Positions 61,728 to 64,000 of a stretch of DNA of 64,000 nucleotides are shown here, piece after piece. This stretch comes from Mortierella alpina (Eukaryota; Mortierellomycota; Mortierellomycetes; Mortierellales; Mortierellaceae). The number at the start of each line of letters is the position of its first letter. Within the stretch, counting starts at the first letter, position 1. The stretch covers positions 1,364,001-1,428,000 of the forward strand of contig JANATF010000004.1 of the NCBI GenBank assembly GCA_029449245.1, given 5' to 3'. A program made the position numbers and the translations under genes. The notes beneath the pieces were generated by a model that saw only the letters and a list, made by a program, of their open reading frames with translations, ran no database searches and was not told where the DNA came from.

Positions 61728-61960
61728 CTTTTCCGATTTTTAGTGGAATACAAATGAGCCTCCAGTTCCTGAATCAAATTACGTGGGGAGGACACCCGGT
61801 AGCCATCGAGAGCCATCGCGGCTCCCAGGGCTCTCTGATAGTATCTCACCTCGACCTCACCGCTGGAAGGCGACTTTGCTAATGCTTTTTGGCGCCTGAT
61901 CATCTTCTGGGAGTGTTGTGCATCACGCCCGGCATTGTTTTCTTGGTTTGCTCATCTTAG

Positions 61961-62344
61961 CACTCTGAGTTACGGAATCCACCCGTTCGGCATGTTGATT
62001 ACTGGTTCAACCGCATGCCGCCTTACGGAGTGGAATGCGAAGCGTGCGGTGATGGCAAGACAGTCAGCCGTCGCCACATCCAGGACGATCGCCTCCTGTG
62101 GCAGCAATATGCTGCCTCCGACTGGTACAAAGAGCCCACCAACCAAACCGCGCAGTATTGGTTGGACAGATGCTTCCTCTCCGCAAAGTCGCTCACCATG
62201 ACGGACCCCATCTTCTGGTCCGCAGCAACGTATATCTGGCGCTTTCGAGAGCACTGCCTGAACATGTCAGATCCAGACATAGATGCCAGTTGGCCCGCGC
62301 CTCCTGTGCCTCTTGCGCCTCCTGTGCCTCTTGAGCCCCCTTAG
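61961..62344 (+). other. Candidate exon of an unrecognised protein gene
   Basis: A frame opens after a splice acceptor-like CTCATCTTAG and runs 127 codons to a TAG. The peptide has protein-like composition: HVDYWFNR, GVECEACGDG, HIQDDRLLWQQY, AQYWLDRCF, YIWRFREHCL, and an end with PPVPLAPPVPLEPP repeats. Four cysteines and regularly spaced Trp suggest a compact small domain. No upstream exon or ATG is clear; an in-frame ATG at 62015 could start a shorter product of 109 residues. The family is unknown. Confidence 0.4.
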
Positions 62345-63201
62345 CCCTCTCTTCACTCTTGATGAGTACCCAAATCCGCCCTCACAGACACATGGTTTAA
62401 CTACTTATATAGCACCATGATTTAATTGCTCCTTCATAGCACCATAGTTAGGAACTGAACCATCAACCTAGCGGGTTCCTTTGAACTGAATCATAAATTG
62501 TTAAATGGCATGTTGATTGACATGACCAAGGACCTTTGCGATGACGAATCTTGCCGATTCTTGAAATTGATTATAATTGCGATTCACGCGGCTCTGACGA
62601 TCGAGCTCATTCTGAACAAGCCCACCGTACCGGCAGTATCGCATTATAAGCATTTAGACACTAGTCGACGCGCATCTGCAAGAACCGGCCATGATCGGCC
62701 AATGACAGGCGCCATACGGTTGCGATGACCAATATGCAGATGTCTGGTATCTCAGGCACAATGTGCCAGTGCTTTTTTTAGGTTTGTGCGCTGTACAAAA
62801 TTACATATTATGCTGTATAAGAACCATGCAGTGCTGCGGAGAGTCCTCGCGGATCGCACTGGATACCTGGCACCAGTATCCAGGCCACCCGATAGCCTAA
62901 GAGGGCCATCACGACTCCCCCCAAGGACCTGGATCGAAAGCCCTGGGGATAAAAAACTGGATGAGGCTTTCACTTCCTTGACTGCCAAAAAAAAAATGGA
63001 TATAGGAGGTGAAGTAGTGCAAGTCATGTACAATATGATTGTGTATTCCAAAGCTATACTAGTTTCTACGAGCTGTTCTGGAGCCCGAATACTGTCAAAG
63101 CAGTGCATAAACAGGCTTGCGACTATGTTCTGGATGATCTTGGTAAGACACGACTCACATTTCCTAGCGAGGTTGTTTGGTCAAAAGTTGTTGTGGTCTC
63201 C

Positions 63202-63582
63202 TTACGCCTTGTTCTTGAGACACTCGTACATTTTCTTTTCTGCTTCTTTCTTTTCTTTGTCGCTGGACTTTTTGACACCGGCGTCTTCTAAGCAGTCTCC
63301 CAAGGCCTTCATTTTGGCTGCGACTTTGGGGCAGAATGTCTTTTTGGCCTCCGCCGCTGTTGCGGGATCGCGTCCATAGACTTCGGTGTTACAGGCTGAC
63401 AGTGCCGCAGCAAACACCGGCCGGAGTTCTTTCAGGCATTCCCGAGTAGGTTGAAAGAATTCCTCGAGTACGTTGATTGTATCGTCGTCGGCCTCACAAA
63501 GTATATCCAACTGGTGTTCCCTCTCAGCTGCTGCTGCAAAACTCATGAGGATGCAGACTACAATCAAGAATTGGAGCTTCAT
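63202..63582 (-). CDS. Small secreted six-cysteine protein, copy 2
   Basis: A 126-residue paralog of the gene at 60323-60718, in the same orientation. The signal peptide differs only at its end (MKLQFLIVVCILMSFAAAA). All six mature cysteines are kept (ILCEAD, RECLKE, SACNTE, TFCPK, GDCLE, YECLK) while intervening residues vary freely (for example VFAAALSACNTEVYGRDPAT). The coding part has diverged more in amino acids than the flanking noncoding DNA appears to have. No introns. Likely acts outside the cell; role unknown. Confidence 0.85.
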   Translation of the reverse strand: MKLQFLIVVCILMSFAAAAEREHQLDILCEADDDTINVLEEFFQPTRECLKELRPVFAAALSACNTEVYGRDPATAAEAKKTFCPKVAAKMKALGDCLEDAGVKKSSDKEKKEAEKKMYECLKNKA

Positions 63583-63700
63583 CGTCGATTGGGATGGGGG
63601 AAGTGATTGTCGTGCAGCGTGGAGCAAAAGGTAGAGAGACGTTGATTGAATGAAGCGAATTGGAGTGAAGTGTTAAAAGATTAGAAGAAAGAAAACAAAC

Positions 63701-63790
63701 GGTGTCAGATGTAGCAAGGATAAATAGTTTGAAAATATCAATGCGACCTTGGGCGGGAGAAGTGCATTAAATAGTGGCAAGGACTTTGAT
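63701..63790 (-). promoter_or_regulatory. Conserved promoter segment, secreted protein copy 2
   Basis: Nearly identical to 60835-60920, with the same two TATA-like elements at the same distance from the ATG. Equal spacing suggests both copies share regulation. Confidence 0.5.
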
Positions 63791-64000
63791 GAGAAATGGC
63801 AGGAAAGGGAAGAGAAATGGAAAGGTTGTAGAGATCAATGGGGAGGCGAAAGATCAAAAAGGAATGCGGATGCAAAATAGAATGATAAAGCGCATACTAG
63901 AGACAGACAAAAAGATATGAGAAACAGACCACCGGGTCATAGAATAGGTGAGGAGGTGAAAAGGACTGCAGGATGAGGGTAAAAAGTAAGCTCTAGAAAA

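Larger units (their letters stand above)
62347..64000. repeat. Second unit of the tandem duplication, cut by the window edge
   Basis: Matches 59397-61200 in order and orientation. The match continues to the last base, where about 70 bases present in the first unit (around 61110-61180) are missing. The unit may extend beyond the window. Confidence 0.85.

Overview
The window is nuclear DNA of a filamentous fungus, most likely Mortierellomycotina (Mortierella/Linnemannia type). The reasons are many short spliceosomal introns with branch sites like CTAAT/CTAAC, a delta-12 fatty acid desaturase that looks like the Mortierella alpina enzyme, an isocitrate lyase, a Sec1-type SM protein, and a large RNI-like protein of a kind that seems expanded in this lineage. 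I assembled gene models by hand from six-frame translation and splice signals. Most multi-exon models close on a whole number of codons, which is a strong internal check.

Layout. 1-4.8 kb (+): HOG1-type MAP kinase (12 exons, one with a GC-AG intron) and a p24/TMED cargo receptor. 5.1-5.65 kb: a 395-bp MITE flanked by TA, then a tRNA-Arg(CCG) on the minus strand. 6.2-12.3 kb (-): two tandem paralogous seven-transmembrane receptors resembling CRD-less Frizzled/Smoothened proteins. 13-15.1 kb (-): a membrane RING-H2 protein. 18-22.9 kb (-): a C2 domain fused to a long disordered region and a pseudokinase (HLN and DFE replace HRD and DFG). 24.7-30.1 kb (-): delta-12 desaturase, then cytosolic threonyl-tRNA synthetase. 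31.3-33.1 kb (+): a bHLH-zipper transcription factor. 34.8-35.5 kb (+): a Lys-rich GPI-type wall protein. 36-42.5 kb (+): a tight run of phosphatase inhibitor 2, a WDR83/MORG1 WD40 protein and Sec1. 43-44.9 kb (-): isocitrate lyase. 47-53.9 kb (+): a three-RRM Gbp2/Hrb1-like mRNA-binding protein and FAN1 nuclease. 54.7-59.1 kb (+): a 1,431-residue RNI-like protein.

59.3-64 kb is different in character. It is an imperfect tandem duplication carrying two minus-strand genes for small secreted proteins with six conserved cysteines. Between the copies lie a degenerate 28S rRNA 3'-end fragment lacking the sarcin-ricin region, a third copy of the promoter-like segment, and a protein-like exon that is decayed in the first unit.

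Most single genes are housekeeping or signalling and are unlikely to be co-regulated as a unit. The less explained material is the tandem Frizzled-like receptor pair, the C2-pseudokinase, and the duplicated six-cysteine locus with its rRNA relic. All functional calls come from reading the sequence; no database search was run.
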